The notes: generated by a model from the letters alone, not told the origin. Positions 45,180 to 57,197 are shown, counted from the first letter of the stretch. The stretch is 64,000 nucleotides of DNA from Rhodoglobus vestalii (GCF_006788895.1 NZ_VFRA01000001.1:1550001-1614000), one strand, 5' to 3'. Program-made: numbers and translations.

Positions 45180-47748
45180 CTATCGACTCGTCCTTCCCAG
45201 CAGGGGCATCTTCACTCAGAACGCTATCGTCCCGAGTTTCATGTTCTTTGTTGTCTAGATTTCGTTCGCTGTTACGTGCAATAGCAATGATCTTGTCTTC
45301 GGCGGCGAATCGAGCAAAGACAACTCCCATCGTGTCACGGCCCTTGGCAGGAACCTCGACGACAGAAGAGCGTACCACCTTGCCACTGGCAAGAACCACA
45401 AGAACTTCGTCCTCATCCCCCACCATCAGGGCACCCGCCAGATCACCACGGGCACCATCCAACTTCGCAACCTTAATGCCCAGTCCACCGCGACCCTGAA
45501 CACGATACTGGTCGGCGGAGGTGCGTTTGGCGAAACCACCCTCAGTGACCACAAACACATAGCCGCTGTCAGGGACGACACTGGCGCTGAGCAGACTGTC
45601 GTCAGCACGGAAGCTCATACCCATCACTCCGGACGTGGAGCGACCCATCGGCCGAAGCGCCTCATCGGAGGCCGTGAAACGAATCGACATTCCCTTGCGA
45701 GAAACGAGAAGCACATCGTCAGTGCTCTCCACAAGCATGGCCGAGATGAGTTCGTCACCGTCGCGCAGGTTCACGGCGATAATTCCACCGCTGCGGTTGG
45801 TGTCATATTCGGCCAGAGCAGTCTTCTTGACAAGACCCTTGTGCGTGGCAAGCACCAGGTAGGAGGATGTCTGGTAGTCCCGAATGTCGAGAATCTGTGC
45901 GATCTCCTCGCCGGGCTGTAATGCCAAAAAATTGGCGACGTGCTGACCTTTTGCGTCACGGCCCCCCTCTTGCAGCTCGTAGGCTTTTGCCCGGTACACG
46001 CGACCCGTGTTCGTGAAGAACAGCAGCCAGTGGTGGGTGGTCGTAACGAACAAGTGGTCGACCACGTCATCCGCACGCAGTTGGGCACCTTTGACGCCTT
46101 TGCCTCCGCGGTGTTGGCTGCGGTAGTTGTCGCTGCGGGTGCGCTTGACGTAACCACCGCGGGTGACGGTGACCACCATCTCCTCTTCAGGGATGAGGTC
46201 TTCCATGCTCATGTCGCCGTCGAATCCGAGCATGATCTCGGTGCGACGGTCATCCCCATATTTGGCAAGTAGGTCAGTGAGTTCTTCGCTGACGATGTCG
46301 CGCTGGCGTTGTTCACTGGCGATGATTGCCTTGAATTCAACAATCTCCCGCTCGATCTGATCATGCTCATCGATGATCTTCTGGCGCTCAAGGGCAGCAA
46401 GGCGACGCAACTGCATGTCAAGAATGGCCCGAGCCTGAATTTCGTCAACCTCAAGCAGAGCGATGAGCCCTTCGCGGGCATCCTCGACCGTTGCCGAGCG
46501 ACGAATAAGGGCGATGACCTCATCGAGGGCGTCAAGCGCTTTCAGATAACCACGCAGAATGTGAGCACGTTCTTCAGCCTTACGAAGACGGAACGCTGTG
46601 CGTCGAACAATCACCTCAATCTGGTGCGTTGCCCAGGCGGTGATGAAGCCGTCGATCGACAGCGTGCGCGGGATTCCGTCCACAATCGCGAGCATGTTCG
46701 CCCCGAAGTTTTCTTGCAGCTGCGTGTGCTTGTAGAGATTGTTGAGCACAACTTTCGCGACCGCGTCACGCTTGAGCACGATAACCAGTCGCTGGCCCGT
46801 GCGGCCCGAAGTCTCATCCCGAATGTCGGCAATACCCGCGAGCTTGCCATCCTTGACCAGGTCGGCAATCTTGAGCGCCAGATTGTCGGGGTTGACCTGA
46901 TAGGGCAGCTCAGTGACCACGAGGCAGGTTCGGCCCTGTAGTTCTTCAACATTCACTACGGCACGCATCGTGACCGAACCACGACCGGTGCGGTACGCAT
47001 CCTGAATTCCCTTGATTCCCAAAATTTGTGCGCCGGTAGGAAAGTCTGGGCCCTTAATGCGCTGAATTAGCGCCTCAAGAAGCTCTTCCTGCGTCGCGTC
47101 CGGGTGAGCCAAATGCCAAAGAGCACCCTCGCCGACCTCGCGCAAATTGTGGGGTGGGATGTTCGTGGCCATGCCCACCGCAATGCCAACAGAACCATTA
47201 ACGAGGAGGTTCGGGAATCGGCTCGGCAGAACAGTGGGCTCTTGAGTGCGGCCGTCATAGTTGTCTTGGAAGTCGACAGTATCTTCTTCAATGTCCCGAA
47301 CCATTTCCATGGCCAACGGCGCCATCTTGGTTTCGGTGTAACGGTGGGCAGCTGCCCCATCGTTACCGGGTGAACCGAAGTTACCTTGACCGAGCGCCAG
47401 CGGGTAGCGGAGGCTCCACGGTTGAACTAACCGAACCAGCGCGTCATACACGGATGAGTCACCGTGGGGGTGGAACTGCCCCATAACATCACCGATCACG
47501 CGGGTGCACTTAGAGAAGCCCTTGTCTGGGCGGTAACCACCGTCATACATCGCGTAAATCACACGACGATGCACGGGCTTCAAGCCGTCGCGCACCTCAG
47601 GCAGGGCACGCCCCACGATGACACTCATCGCGTAATCGAGGTACGACCGCTGCATTTCCAGCTGGAGGTCAACCTGGTTAATCTTGTCGTGACGTAGATC
47701 TATTGGTGCATCTTCGAAGGTCTTCTTCGGAGTTTCTTCATCAGCCAT
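45172..47748 (-). CDS. gyrA: DNA gyrase subunit A
   Basis: 858 residues. Breakage-reunion domain first, with the catalytic Tyr137 in [14 protein letters not shown]. The quinolone-determining segment is [18 protein letters not shown]; Ser98 and Asp102 match E. coli Ser83 and Asp87, the sensitive type, whereas mycobacteria have Ala at the first place. The C-terminal six-bladed wrapping domain has a GyrA box read as [10 protein letters not shown] (consensus QRRGGKG, one change). An acidic tail ends it. It starts 61 bp after gyrB on the same strand. Confidence 0.98.
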   Translation of the reverse strand: MADEETPKKTFEDAPIDLRHDKINQVDLQLEMQRSYLDYAMSVIVGRALPEVRDGLKPVHRRVIYAMYDGGYRPDKGFSKCTRVIGDVMGQFHPHGDSSVYDALVRLVQPWSLRYPLALGQGNFGSPGNDGAAAHRYTETKMAPLAMEMVRDIEEDTVDFQDNYDGRTQEPTVLPSRFPNLLVNGSVGIAVGMATNIPPHNLREVGEGALWHLAHPDATQEELLEALIQRIKGPDFPTGAQILGIKGIQDAYRTGRGSVTMRAVVNVEELQGRTCLVVTELPYQVNPDNLALKIADLVKDGKLAGIADIRDETSGRTGQRLVIVLKRDAVAKVVLNNLYKHTQLQENFGANMLAIVDGIPRTLSIDGFITAWATHQIEVIVRRTAFRLRKAEERAHILRGYLKALDALDEVIALIRRSATVEDAREGLIALLEVDEIQARAILDMQLRRLAALERQKIIDEHDQIEREIVEFKAIIASEQRQRDIVSEELTDLLAKYGDDRRTEIMLGFDGDMSMEDLIPEEEMVVTVTRGGYVKRTRSDNYRSQHRGGKGVKGAQLRADDVVDHLFVTTTHHWLLFFTNTGRVYRAKAYELQEGGRDAKGQHVANFLALQPGEEIAQILDIRDYQTSSYLVLATHKGLVKKTALAEYDTNRSGGIIAVNLRDGDELISAMLVESTDDVLLVSRKGMSIRFTASDEALRPMGRSTSGVMGMSFRADDSLLSASVVPDSGYVFVVTEGGFAKRTSADQYRVQGRGGLGIKVAKLDGARGDLAGALMVGDEDEVLVVLASGKVVRSSVVEVPAKGRDTMGVVFARFAAEDKIIAIARNSERNLDNKEHETRDDSVLSEDAPAGKDESIDE

Positions 47749-47809
47749 TGAGTTTCAGTTCCAGTCTGTGTCAGTCGCGGGGGCGGTCGCCGAATGCTCT
47801 CTGCGCGAG

Positions 47810-49810
<2,001 letters not shown>

Positions 49811-49888
49811 TTAGGCTCCTGCCGCTAGTTCACACTCGCCATTCAGAGCTGGTATCTCCAGAAGGAGGTGCCTCCGACGGCTCCAGAT

Positions 49889-49897
49889 ATTCTACCA
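49889..49897 (-). promoter_or_regulatory. Probable gyrB promoter, extended -10
   Basis: TGGTAGAAT on the - strand (49897-49889) is an extended -10; no good -35 precedes it. Transcription would start near 49882, leaving a leader of about 78 nt with a small GGAGG/CCTCC inverted repeat (49864-49875). Confidence 0.4.
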
Positions 49898-49969
49898 AAT
49901 TCCCCGCACCGACGACGGTTATATTCCCCTCTGCGGGAGTTTCCTTCGCGGATGACCTAATTTGCCATG

Positions 49970-50470
49970 CTAACCGTATGTATCGCGTGGGCCCCGGCCT
50001 GGAATTGATCTGGGGCCTCTTTTCCAGGAAGGGGCGTTCGGGCCCTCGAAGCGTACCGACTCAACACCTGCCTCGGGGTATTGCTGCGCGATGGTGGTTG
50101 TAATGCGTGAACGCATTAATCTCAGCTGTGTCGCCCATGCAGTCGAATCGCACCGGATCGTGAGCACTCCGTCATCGATTCCGACCGGCTCCGAATGATC
50201 CGCCGTCTCAACCCCCACAATTTCCGTCCACCCCAGAATCAGCTCAGAGCGAGCAAGTGGCGAGTTCCACCCCATACTGCTGGTGAGAATATCCATCACA
50301 TCCGCGATTCCCTGAGGATCACGGCCGGGAGAGAAGGGAACGCTGGTTCCTGGCTGCTTGCGGTCGCGCTTGCGCGCCATATACGAGCGCTTGGATGGAT
50401 CCCCGAAAACTTCTCGGAACCGCAGATAGACAGCAACGTGTTCATCGACAGCAGGGTCACGATCATTCAT
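49970..50470 (-). CDS. dciA: DUF721/DciA-like protein
   Basis: 166 residues from the ATG at 50470, overlapping the recF stop by 8 nt (a TTG at 50476 is also possible). The DUF721 domain (about 60-145) shows GWTEIVGVETADHSEPVGIDDGVLTIRCDSTAWATQLRLM in parts, with W-x-x-x-V-G and the C-S-T-W-A-x-(Q)-L core. DciA proteins are the ancestral loaders or operators of DnaB helicase, which fits the place next to recF and dnaA. The first 50 residues are polar and basic. Confidence 0.9.
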   Translation of the reverse strand: MNDRDPAVDEHVAVYLRFREVFGDPSKRSYMARKRDRKQPGTSVPFSPGRDPQGIADVMDILTSSMGWNSPLARSELILGWTEIVGVETADHSEPVGIDDGVLTIRCDSTAWATQLRLMRSRITTTIAQQYPEAGVESVRFEGPNAPSWKRGPRSIPGRGPRDTYG

Positions 50471-51626
50471 CGACAATCACCGCACCCGCCCGGATATGGA
50501 CGACCTTCGCCGTAAGCCGCTCAGGCACATCACCCAACACCGCCGCAGTAATGAGCACCTGTTCGAACCCAGAAATGGAATCCGCAAGTCTCTCACGACG
50601 GGATTGATCCAGCTCAGCGAAAACATCATCCAGAATCAACACCGGGTCCCCCGCAGAAGAATCCCGACGGAGCAACTCAGCGGATGCCAGTTTCAGCGAG
50701 AGGGCGAACGACCACGATTCACCATGACTTGCATAGCTTCGGGCCGGCAATCCGTTAAGCCCAAAGATGAGGTCGTCGCGGTGCGGTCCAACAAGAGTTA
50801 TTGCCCGGTCCCGTTCTTGCTTTCTCACCGCTCCGAGGGCTGTAGTGAATGCGCCTGTCGCGTCAGCGACCGAAATTATTTCGCCGACCTCGTTGGTCGC
50901 CACAGCACTTTCGGAATCATCTTGCCGTGAGATAACACTCAGCGAATTCGCCAGGGAAGCGTCATGATCGGCGCCGACTATTTTTCCATAGGCGCGCGAC
51001 ACCTCGGGGCTGAGATTGGCAACAAGCGAACTGCGGGCGCTGATTATCTCCGCCCCAAAAGCGATAAGCCGCTCATCCCACACATCAAGAGTGCTGAGCT
51101 GCGCATCACGCGCGCCGGAGGCCCGTGCCGACTTCAGCAGCATGTTGCGCTGCTTGACCACTCGCTCATAGTCCGCGATGACTCCACTGAATCGAGGAGA
51201 CCGCAGCACAAGAAGATCATCGATGAAGCGGCGGCGACCCGAGGGCTCCCCACGAACTAATGCAAGATCTTCGGGAGCAAAGAGAACGCTCGAGAAATAT
51301 CGAGGCAGCTCTCGAGTGCGGATAGCCGAACGATTGATTTGAGCTCGGTTCGCCCCCGCGCGATTGATCTGCACCTCGACCAAGAACTTTCGCTCATTGT
51401 GTTCAACTCGTACCCGGATAATTGCCGCATCGGTGTGCTGGCGAACCATCGCATTGTCCGTCGACACCCGGTGTGAACCTAACGTGCTGAGAAAACCCAA
51501 CGCCTCTATCAGGTTGGTTTTTCCTTGGCCATTGGATCCAACAATGAGCGTCGGGCCACCCACTAGTTCGAGGGCAAGGGACTCGTAATTACGAAAGTCT
51601 TTGAGTTCGACATGGGTAACAAGCAT
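50463..51626 (-). CDS. recF: DNA replication and repair protein RecF
   Basis: 387 residues, SMC-like ATPase that helps load RecA at gaps. Walker A is LIVGSNGQGKTNLIEAL at about 27-43; the RecF start VTHVELKDFRNYESL is clear. The ABC signature is in the SHGESWSFALSLKLASAELL segment and Walker B in DPVLILDDVFAELDQSRR. It lies 78 bp from dnaN without the gnd gene found between them in some actinobacteria. Confidence 0.97.
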   Translation of the reverse strand: MLVTHVELKDFRNYESLALELVGGPTLIVGSNGQGKTNLIEALGFLSTLGSHRVSTDNAMVRQHTDAAIIRVRVEHNERKFLVEVQINRAGANRAQINRSAIRTRELPRYFSSVLFAPEDLALVRGEPSGRRRFIDDLLVLRSPRFSGVIADYERVVKQRNMLLKSARASGARDAQLSTLDVWDERLIAFGAEIISARSSLVANLSPEVSRAYGKIVGADHDASLANSLSVISRQDDSESAVATNEVGEIISVADATGAFTTALGAVRKQERDRAITLVGPHRDDLIFGLNGLPARSYASHGESWSFALSLKLASAELLRRDSSAGDPVLILDDVFAELDQSRRERLADSISGFEQVLITAAVLGDVPERLTAKVVHIRAGAVIVDE

Positions 51627-51704
51627 CGCTGTGGGAGCCTAGCTCCTGCGCCCGCCGATTTTTCCCAGACCGATAATTGCTACGCGAGCGGTGTCAACCA
51701 TGGA

Positions 51705-52850
51705 CTACCTCAATAAAAGGTTGGGCTGCAGCAGATATTTGTAGTTGTCACTCCCGGGCTGATCCTTCGATGACTGGCTGGTAATAAGAACAGGACCGGG
51801 CTTGTTTGGATTCTCTGTTTTCGTGAAAGAGATTCGCACAAACTCGGAGTGAACTGAACTCAATCCGTCGATAAGAAATTGTGGTTTCAGTGAAACGACC
51901 GTGTCATCGCCGGTCAAGAACGCATCTATTGTTTCGGATGCTTGGGCTTGCTCAGATCCGATCGCTTCGAGAGTGACACCTTCGGAAGTGAAGGTGAACC
52001 GGAGTGCTGCTTCCCGCTCAAGTACTAGCGAAACACGGCGAACTGCTTCGATGAGCTCAGCCGTGTTCATCACGGCGAAGTTATCCACAGTATCGGGGAA
52101 CAGCCGGCGTACCGGGGGAAAGTTTCCTTTGATGAGTAAAGACGTGACGGTCTTGTTGTCTGCCTGGAAAGCGATCAGTTCGCGTTCGTCAGAATTGGTG
52201 ATCGCGACAGAAATCTCGCCGGCGCTGCCAAAAGTCTTTCCCACCTCTACGAGGGTTTTCGCGGGAACCAGCGCGGTGGCCGATTCGACACCGGATGCGC
52301 CAGCATCCCATTCGATGTCTCTCACGGCTACTCGATAGCGGTCTGTTGCTACGAGAGAAATGGTGTTCTCGGAAACCTCAAGTTGAACACCGGTGATGAC
52401 CGGAGTTACATCATCCCTCGATGCCGCGACCGCAACCTGAGCAATAGCAGCGGAGAAAAGATCAGCCTTAAGGGTTCCCACCCGCTCGGATATTTGAGGA
52501 AGTGTTGGGTACTCCTCGACCGGCATGCTCGACAGAGTGAAATGACCGGTGCCACATGCGACCGTAATCTTGTTGTCTTCGGTACTAAAACGAACCGGAG
52601 CATGCGGAAGCCGACTGGCAATCTCTGCCAACAATCGGCCTGAAACCAAAACACGCCCTGGCTCATCAACGTCCGCAAGAATATTGGTGCGAGCAGAAAC
52701 CTCGTAGTCGAAAGATGACAAAGTCAGTCCCTGGTCGCTTGCCTCGATCAACACGCCACTCAAGATCGGCAACGTAGTGCGCTGTGGCAGCAGCTTCACT
52801 GCAAAAGAAACCGCTTCGCTGAAGACATCACGATTAACCTGAAACTTCAT
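51705..52850 (-). CDS. dnaN: DNA polymerase III sliding clamp (beta subunit)
   Basis: 381 residues with three clamp domains. MKFQVNRDVFSEAVSFAVKLLPQR, PILSGVLIEA and the C-terminal PNKPGPVLITS are characteristic. AGGGG lies upstream of the ATG. The clamp gives processivity to replication and is also the partner of NucS. A perfect DnaA box lies inside the gene (52081-52089). Confidence 0.98.
   Translation of the reverse strand: MKFQVNRDVFSEAVSFAVKLLPQRTTLPILSGVLIEASDQGLTLSSFDYEVSARTNILADVDEPGRVLVSGRLLAEIASRLPHAPVRFSTEDNKITVACGTGHFTLSSMPVEEYPTLPQISERVGTLKADLFSAAIAQVAVAASRDDVTPVITGVQLEVSENTISLVATDRYRVAVRDIEWDAGASGVESATALVPAKTLVEVGKTFGSAGEISVAITNSDERELIAFQADNKTVTSLLIKGNFPPVRRLFPDTVDNFAVMNTAELIEAVRRVSLVLEREAALRFTFTSEGVTLEAIGSEQAQASETIDAFLTGDDTVVSLKPQFLIDGLSSVHSEFVRISFTKTENPNKPGPVLITSQSSKDQPGSDNYKYLLQPNLLLR
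52081..52089 (+). promoter_or_regulatory. DnaA box inside dnaN
   Basis: TTATCCACA, perfect 9-mer, within dnaN codons (antisense reads T-V-D-N). About 1 kb from the main origin gap. Confidence 0.45.
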
Positions 52851-53170
52851 GAACTACCCCTAACCGGATCAAGCTCTGGTCGTTAATACTGGCACAGCGA
52901 ATCCACTTGTGAACTACAGGTTATTGGGGATTCAAAATTCATTCTTTAAAGGTCACACTCTTAACCACTGTGGACTGTGTGTATAACCCAGCCGATTTGT
53001 GTCGATTGTTGGAAACTACACGGTTGTGAGTTGTTGATGATGCCGCGCAAATTGGTAGCTCAAGTGCGGAAACTCGACGGAGAGCCAAGCGCGATTCCAC
53101 AGAAAGAATCTGTTGATCAACAATCTTTCCGGCGAGTTGTCGTAGTTATCCCCAACTTATCCCCAAGCGA
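52851..53170. other. oriC: Likely oriC (dnaA-dnaN intergenic region)
   Basis: 320 bp between dnaN and dnaA. Two tandem DnaA-box variants TTATCCCCA lie at 53146-53154 and 53157-53165, 11 bp apart; TGTGTATAA (one mismatch from the inverted box) lies at 52978-52986. An AT-rich stretch with runs such as TTCAAAATTCATTCTTTAAA is at 52931-52950 and could be the unwinding element. Gene order around it is that of other actinobacterial origins. The dnaN promoter must also lie here. Confidence 0.75.
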
Positions 53171-54592
53171 TTAGAGCTGATCTTTGCCGAATCGATGATT
53201 CTGCTTGATACGGCTGGTCAGCTCCGTAACCTGGTTGTAGATTGATCGGCGCTCTTTCATGAGTTCCGTGATCTTCTTATTGGCGTACATGACGGTTGTG
53301 TGATCGCGGTTACCGAAGAGCTGACCAATTTTTGGCAGAGACAGATTGGTCATCTCGCGACAGAGATACATGGCAATCTGCCGGGCCGTCGCGACGGCTT
53401 GCGATCGAGAAGAACCGTAGAGGTCATCCACGGTCAGTTTAAAGTAGCCGGCGGTGTGGTTAATGATGTCGACCGGGGCAATGACGTTGTCTTCGTCGAG
53501 TGTGATCAGATCTTTTAGCACAGTTTGAACCAGAGCCATATCGACTTCGGTGCGATTTAGGCTGGCAAACGCGGTGACTCGGATGAGGGTTCCCTCTAAT
53601 TCACGAATATTCGATGACACCTTCGATGCCATGAACTCCAGGATGTCGTTGCCGACCTTCATCTTCTCGCTCTGGGCCTTCTTTCGCAGAATGGCGATGC
53701 GGGTTTCAAGATCAGGCGCCTGAACATCTGTAATCAGTCCCCACTCAAAGCGAGACCGCATCCGGTCTTCAAATCCGGTGAGGTGCTTGGGCGGCAGGTC
53801 GCTCGTGATGACTACCTGTTTGTTGTGGTCGTGAAGTGTGTTGAAAGTGTGAAAGAACGCTTCTTGCGTCGAATCCTTACCCTGCAAGAACTGGATGTCA
53901 TCGATCAGCAGAATGTCGATTTCACGGTAGCGAGATTGAAAGACGGAAGCCCTGTTGTTAGCGATTGAGTTGATGAAGTCATTGGTGAATTCTTCTGAAC
54001 TCACGTATCGAACCCGGATTCCCGGGTAAAGGCTTTCTGCGTAGTGACCGATGGCATGAAGCAGGTGTGTTTTACCGAGCCCTGAGCCTCCGTAGATAAA
54101 CAGTGGGTTGTACGCCTTTGCGGGTGCTTCAGCGACGGCGACGGCCGCCGCGTGAGCGAACCGGTTTGAGCCACCGATTACGAAGTTATCGAAGCTGTAT
54201 TTGGGATTCAGCCGTGAATCGCCGCGACGCGGAGTGGACTTCTCAATCGGCGAGGGCGGTGTTGGTTCGATGTAGGGAGCATCAGTGCGAGACATTTCGC
54301 GCGAAATTACGTCCTGCTGAATTTCTGGGTTCACAACCGTGGCGAAGTTGTTTATCCCGAGCTCGGTATCGAGCTCGCTGATTGCATCAATAAGGGGTTG
54401 GCGCAGTCGCTGCTCGAGCATGCCCCGAGTGAGTTCATTCGGTACCTCGAGATAGAGGGTCCCTGCCATGACTCCTTTTGGTTCGACCAGGCTGACGAAG
54501 CCTTGCAACTGGGGAGTGATGCGCTCATCCCCATTGAGGCGCGTGAGTACCTCGCGCCATAGTTCTTCGGTCGGGTCGGGTTTTTCCGACAT
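53171..54592 (-). CDS. dnaA: Chromosomal replication initiator DnaA
   Basis: 473 residues. Domain I (1-85), short linker II, AAA+ domain III with Walker A GGSGLGKT at 168-175 and Walker B in DILLIDDIQFLQGK, and domain IV with the box-binding signature LSLPKIGQLFGNRDHTTVMYA. Linker II is only about 40 residues, shorter than the long ones of streptomycetes. DnaA boxes in its own upstream region suggest autoregulation. Confidence 0.98.
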   Translation of the reverse strand: MSEKPDPTEELWREVLTRLNGDERITPQLQGFVSLVEPKGVMAGTLYLEVPNELTRGMLEQRLRQPLIDAISELDTELGINNFATVVNPEIQQDVISREMSRTDAPYIEPTPPSPIEKSTPRRGDSRLNPKYSFDNFVIGGSNRFAHAAAVAVAEAPAKAYNPLFIYGGSGLGKTHLLHAIGHYAESLYPGIRVRYVSSEEFTNDFINSIANNRASVFQSRYREIDILLIDDIQFLQGKDSTQEAFFHTFNTLHDHNKQVVITSDLPPKHLTGFEDRMRSRFEWGLITDVQAPDLETRIAILRKKAQSEKMKVGNDILEFMASKVSSNIRELEGTLIRVTAFASLNRTEVDMALVQTVLKDLITLDEDNVIAPVDIINHTAGYFKLTVDDLYGSSRSQAVATARQIAMYLCREMTNLSLPKIGQLFGNRDHTTVMYANKKITELMKERRSIYNQVTELTSRIKQNHRFGKDQL

Positions 54593-54878
54593 CTTTTCCC
54601 CATCCCTTAACGCTATTTACACACAGACTTATCCACCGCGGAGGACCGCTACTCTCCCTGATTTTGGGGACTTTTAAGTCGTAATCCACGGACTCTTACC
54701 TTAGTTGTCCACAGCATGTCGCTACCAATGAGGACGTAGTCTGTGTGGATAATGCGTGGTCGCAAAAAGTGTGGTTTGACCCCACTCGATTAACGCCGTA
54801 GTTTTAATCAGTTGACTTCCGACCTTTGGGTCTACCAATTCTTCCCGGCCGCCAGAGCTGGGCCTTGGAGATATAGCT
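54593..54878. promoter_or_regulatory. dnaA-rpmH divergent regulatory region with DnaA boxes
   Basis: 286 bp. DnaA boxes: TTATCCACC 54629-54637, TTGTCCACA 54705-54713, and TGTGGATAA 54744-54752 (perfect, inverted). It carries the divergent promoters of dnaA and rpmH and may be a second DnaA-binding part of the origin, or the autoregulatory site of dnaA. GGAG precedes rpmH by 8-9 nt. Confidence 0.7.
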
Positions 54879-55016
54879 ATGAGCAAGAGAACTTTTCAGC
54901 CAAACAACCGCCGCCGCGCAAAGGTCCATGGTTTCCGTTTGCGTATGCGCACCCGCGCTGGCCGTGCCATCTTGGGTGCACGTCGCCGCAAGGGACGCAC
55001 CGAACTCTCCGCCTAG
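54879..55016 (+). CDS. rpmH: Ribosomal protein bL34
   Basis: 45 residues, Arg/Lys-rich. [19 protein letters not shown] and the end [15 protein letters not shown] are standard for bL34. Starts with ATG. The rnpA start follows the stop by 8 bp, the universal rpmH-rnpA pair. Confidence 0.98.
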   Translation: MSKRTFQPNNRRRAKVHGFRLRMRTRAGRAILGARRRKGRTELSA

Positions 55017-55024
55017 TTCCGCCG

Positions 55025-55366
55025 GTGTTGTCTCAGGCGAACCGGGTGACTGATCCGAGAGATTTTCGCTCGGTCATTCGACGCGGCCGTCGGTTTGCGA
55101 CACCGCACTGCATAGTCCACGCCGTTACTAATGATCGATCTAGCGGTGTTCGTTTTGGGTTCATTGTCTCGAAGGCAGTGGGCAACGCAGTCGTTCGGAA
55201 CAGGGTGCGCCGTAGGCTTCGAGGTGCAGCAGCCCAAATCTTACCCAACATTCCTGGCCATTCGGACATTGTGGTTAGGGCACTGGCGGGCTCGGGTCAA
55301 GCTGAGTGGACTACGCTACGTGCTGAGATCGCAGAAGGGATTGACCGCATCGTGGTAAAGGTATGA
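55025..55366 (+). CDS. rnpA: Ribonuclease P protein component
   Basis: 113 residues from a GTG at 55025 (MLSQANRVTDPRDF). Assists the RNase P RNA in removing tRNA 5' leaders. The RNA-binding signature AVGNAVVRNRVRRRLRGA is at about 60-78, and RFGFIVSKAVGN precedes it. No clear ribosome site, so coupling with rpmH is likely. It overlaps yidD by ATGA. Confidence 0.96.
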   Translation: MLSQANRVTDPRDFRSVIRRGRRFATPHCIVHAVTNDRSSGVRFGFIVSKAVGNAVVRNRVRRRLRGAAAQILPNIPGHSDIVVRALAGSGQAEWTTLRAEIAEGIDRIVVKV

Positions 55367-55674
55367 ACGCCGTAGTCACCTTCGCGATGCTTGTTCCTCG
55401 TAACCTGTTGGTCGTGTTGCTTCGCGGCTACCGTGCCGTTATTTCCCCGCTCTATGGCGACGTGTGCCGTTACTATCCTTCGTGCTCTCACTACACCCTT
55501 CAAGCTATTCAACAGCACGGTGTTGTTCGGGGGTTCTGGTTGGGAACCCGACGTATTCTGCGCTGTCACCCGTGGGCAGAGGGTGGTATTGATGACATCC
55601 CAGCTCGTCGGAATGATAGATATCAGATCACTAGGTTTGGCTTTGTAATAAGCGCAAGCCACGAAAGGGGCTAA
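55363..55674 (+). CDS. yidD: Membrane protein insertion efficiency factor YidD
   Basis: 103 residues. The YidD core is RNLLVVLLRGYRAVISPLYGDVCRYYPSCSHYTLQAIQQHG in parts, with the Cys-x-x-x-Pro-x-Cys pattern, then GTRRILRCHPWAEGGIDDIP. The last 25 residues are an extension. It sits between rnpA and yidC as usual. Confidence 0.95.
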   Translation: MNAVVTFAMLVPRNLLVVLLRGYRAVISPLYGDVCRYYPSCSHYTLQAIQQHGVVRGFWLGTRRILRCHPWAEGGIDDIPARRNDRYQITRFGFVISASHERG

Positions 55675-55681
55675 CCGCTTC

Positions 55682-56659
55682 ATGGATCTCTTTGCTTTCT
55701 TTGGCACGTTACTGTGGCCGATCAAATGGGTGATCGAGGCAATCCTCGTTGCTTTCCACGAGATTCTTACCTTCGTTGGTATGAATGGGGATGCGGGCCT
55801 CACCTGGGTGTTGTCGATCGTCGGGCTTGTGCTGGTGGTTCGTGCGGCACTCATCCCGGTTTTCGTTCGACAGATTAAGAGCCAGCGGCGCATGATGGAG
55901 GTGGCTCCTCAGCTCAAGAAAATCCAAGACAAGTACAAGGGCAAGAAAGATCAATTCTCACGTGAGGCGATGTCTCGCGAGACCATGGCGATGTACAAGA
56001 ATGCCGGTACGAACCCCTTCAGTTCGTGTCTGCCGCTTCTGCTCCAGATGCCGATCTTCTTCGGCCTTTTCTCTGTGCTCCGAAACGCACAGCTGGAGGG
56101 TAATGCCCCTGGAGTCGGCTTTCTCAATGCCGAGTTATCTCAGTCCTTCGGTACGTCGTCGCTCTTCGATATTGCTCCATTGCACCTGGCGATCAGTACT
56201 GCTGAAGGTAATGTTGCAGTAATCATCACTGCGGCCATCATGGTGATTCTGATGACCGGGTCGCAGTTCATTACTCAGCTGCAGATCATGTCGAAGAATC
56301 AGTCGGCTGAGATGAAGGCCAGCCCCATGTATCGCCAACAGCGCATCATGCTCTACCTTCTCCCCCTCGTATTCGCTTTCTCGGGATTCACCTTCCCGCT
56401 CGGCGTGATGTTTTACTGGCTCGTTTCGAACTTTTGGACAATGGGGCAGCAGTTTTTGGTCATCCGCAACATGCCGACGCCAGGCAGTGAAGCCGCGCTC
56501 GCTCGTGAAGCCCGACTGGCGAAGCGCAACCAGCGCAAGGGGATCGTTGAGGAGACCCCGGAGTCGGGAACGCTCATCGTCGAGGAGCCTAAGAACCCAC
56601 AGCGGGAGCAACCCGTGAGTAAGAACCGTGCCAAGAAGAAGCAGGGAAAAAAGAAATGA
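55682..56659 (+). CDS. yidC: Membrane protein insertase YidC
   Basis: 325 residues. Inserts and folds membrane proteins, with or without SecYEG. Five membrane helices; the first near 30-60 includes WVLSIVGLVLVVRAALIPVFVRQIKSQRRM in two parts, with the conserved groove Arg. NPFSSCLPLLLQMPIFFGLFSVLRNA and FPLGVMFYWLVSNFWTMGQQF are signatures. The tail (after about 290) is basic, for ribosome contact. Overlaps jag by ATGA. Confidence 0.97.
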   Translation: MDLFAFFGTLLWPIKWVIEAILVAFHEILTFVGMNGDAGLTWVLSIVGLVLVVRAALIPVFVRQIKSQRRMMEVAPQLKKIQDKYKGKKDQFSREAMSRETMAMYKNAGTNPFSSCLPLLLQMPIFFGLFSVLRNAQLEGNAPGVGFLNAELSQSFGTSSLFDIAPLHLAISTAEGNVAVIITAAIMVILMTGSQFITQLQIMSKNQSAEMKASPMYRQQRIMLYLLPLVFAFSGFTFPLGVMFYWLVSNFWTMGQQFLVIRNMPTPGSEAALAREARLAKRNQRKGIVEETPESGTLIVEEPKNPQREQPVSKNRAKKKQGKKK

Positions 56660-57183
56660 CGAACGTTTCTGACACAGAGACCAGAGCGCCTGACCTCGGC
56701 GTCGAAGTCCGCGCTGATCGCACTTCAGTTCAGCTAGAGGAAGAAGGCGATATTGCGGCAGACTATATCGAGGAGCTCCTCGATATCGCAGACCTCGATG
56801 GGGACCTTGAGATCGACGCTCGTGCAGGTCGGGCGTATGTGTCTGTGACATCAAGTGAGGAAACGAACCTCCGTCTGCTCTCGCGTCCCGAGACTGTTAC
56901 AGCTCTTCAAGAATTGACTCGCATTGCAGTTCAGAATCGCACGGGAGTGTTCTCCCGCCTCATCCTCGACATTGGAGGGTCTCGAGAGGCGCGCGCAGGC
57001 GAGCTTTCGAAACTTGTTGACACTGCAGTGGAGCGGATCGAAGCCGGTGCAGAGTCCGCAGCACTCCCACCCATGTCGTCGTATGAGCGCAAGCTGGTTC
57101 ATGACATTGTTGCCGAGCGATGTTTCGTCTCTCAATCTAGCGGTGAGGGCAGGGAGCGCCACACCGTTATCACTCGAGCATAG
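56656..57183 (+). CDS. jag: Jag/KhpB-like R3H-domain RNA-binding protein
   Basis: 175 residues. An acidic N-terminus, a KH-like domain (about 30-105, with ADYIEELLDIADLDGDLEI in part) and a C-terminal R3H domain: MSSYERKLVHDIVAE ending with the SSGEGRERHTVI strand, Arg and His of R3H present. KhpB proteins bind RNA and link to cell elongation control. Conserved between yidC and rsmG. Confidence 0.92.
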   Translation: MTNVSDTETRAPDLGVEVRADRTSVQLEEEGDIAADYIEELLDIADLDGDLEIDARAGRAYVSVTSSEETNLRLLSRPETVTALQELTRIAVQNRTGVFSRLILDIGGSREARAGELSKLVDTAVERIEAGAESAALPPMSSYERKLVHDIVAERCFVSQSSGEGRERHTVITRA

Positions 57184-57197
57184 TTTCACGTGAAACA
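57182..57197. other. parS: parS site 1
   Basis: AGTTTCACGTGAAACA, 15 of 16 bases of the parS consensus TGTTTCACGTGAAACA. It starts on the last base of the jag stop codon and ends just before the TTG start of rsmG. Identical to the other two sites here. Confidence 0.95.

Noticed and set aside
54812..55024. Longer rnpA starting inside rpmH
   Set aside because: The upstream codons are out of frame with rpmH and overlap it fully; RnpA similarity begins at 55025.
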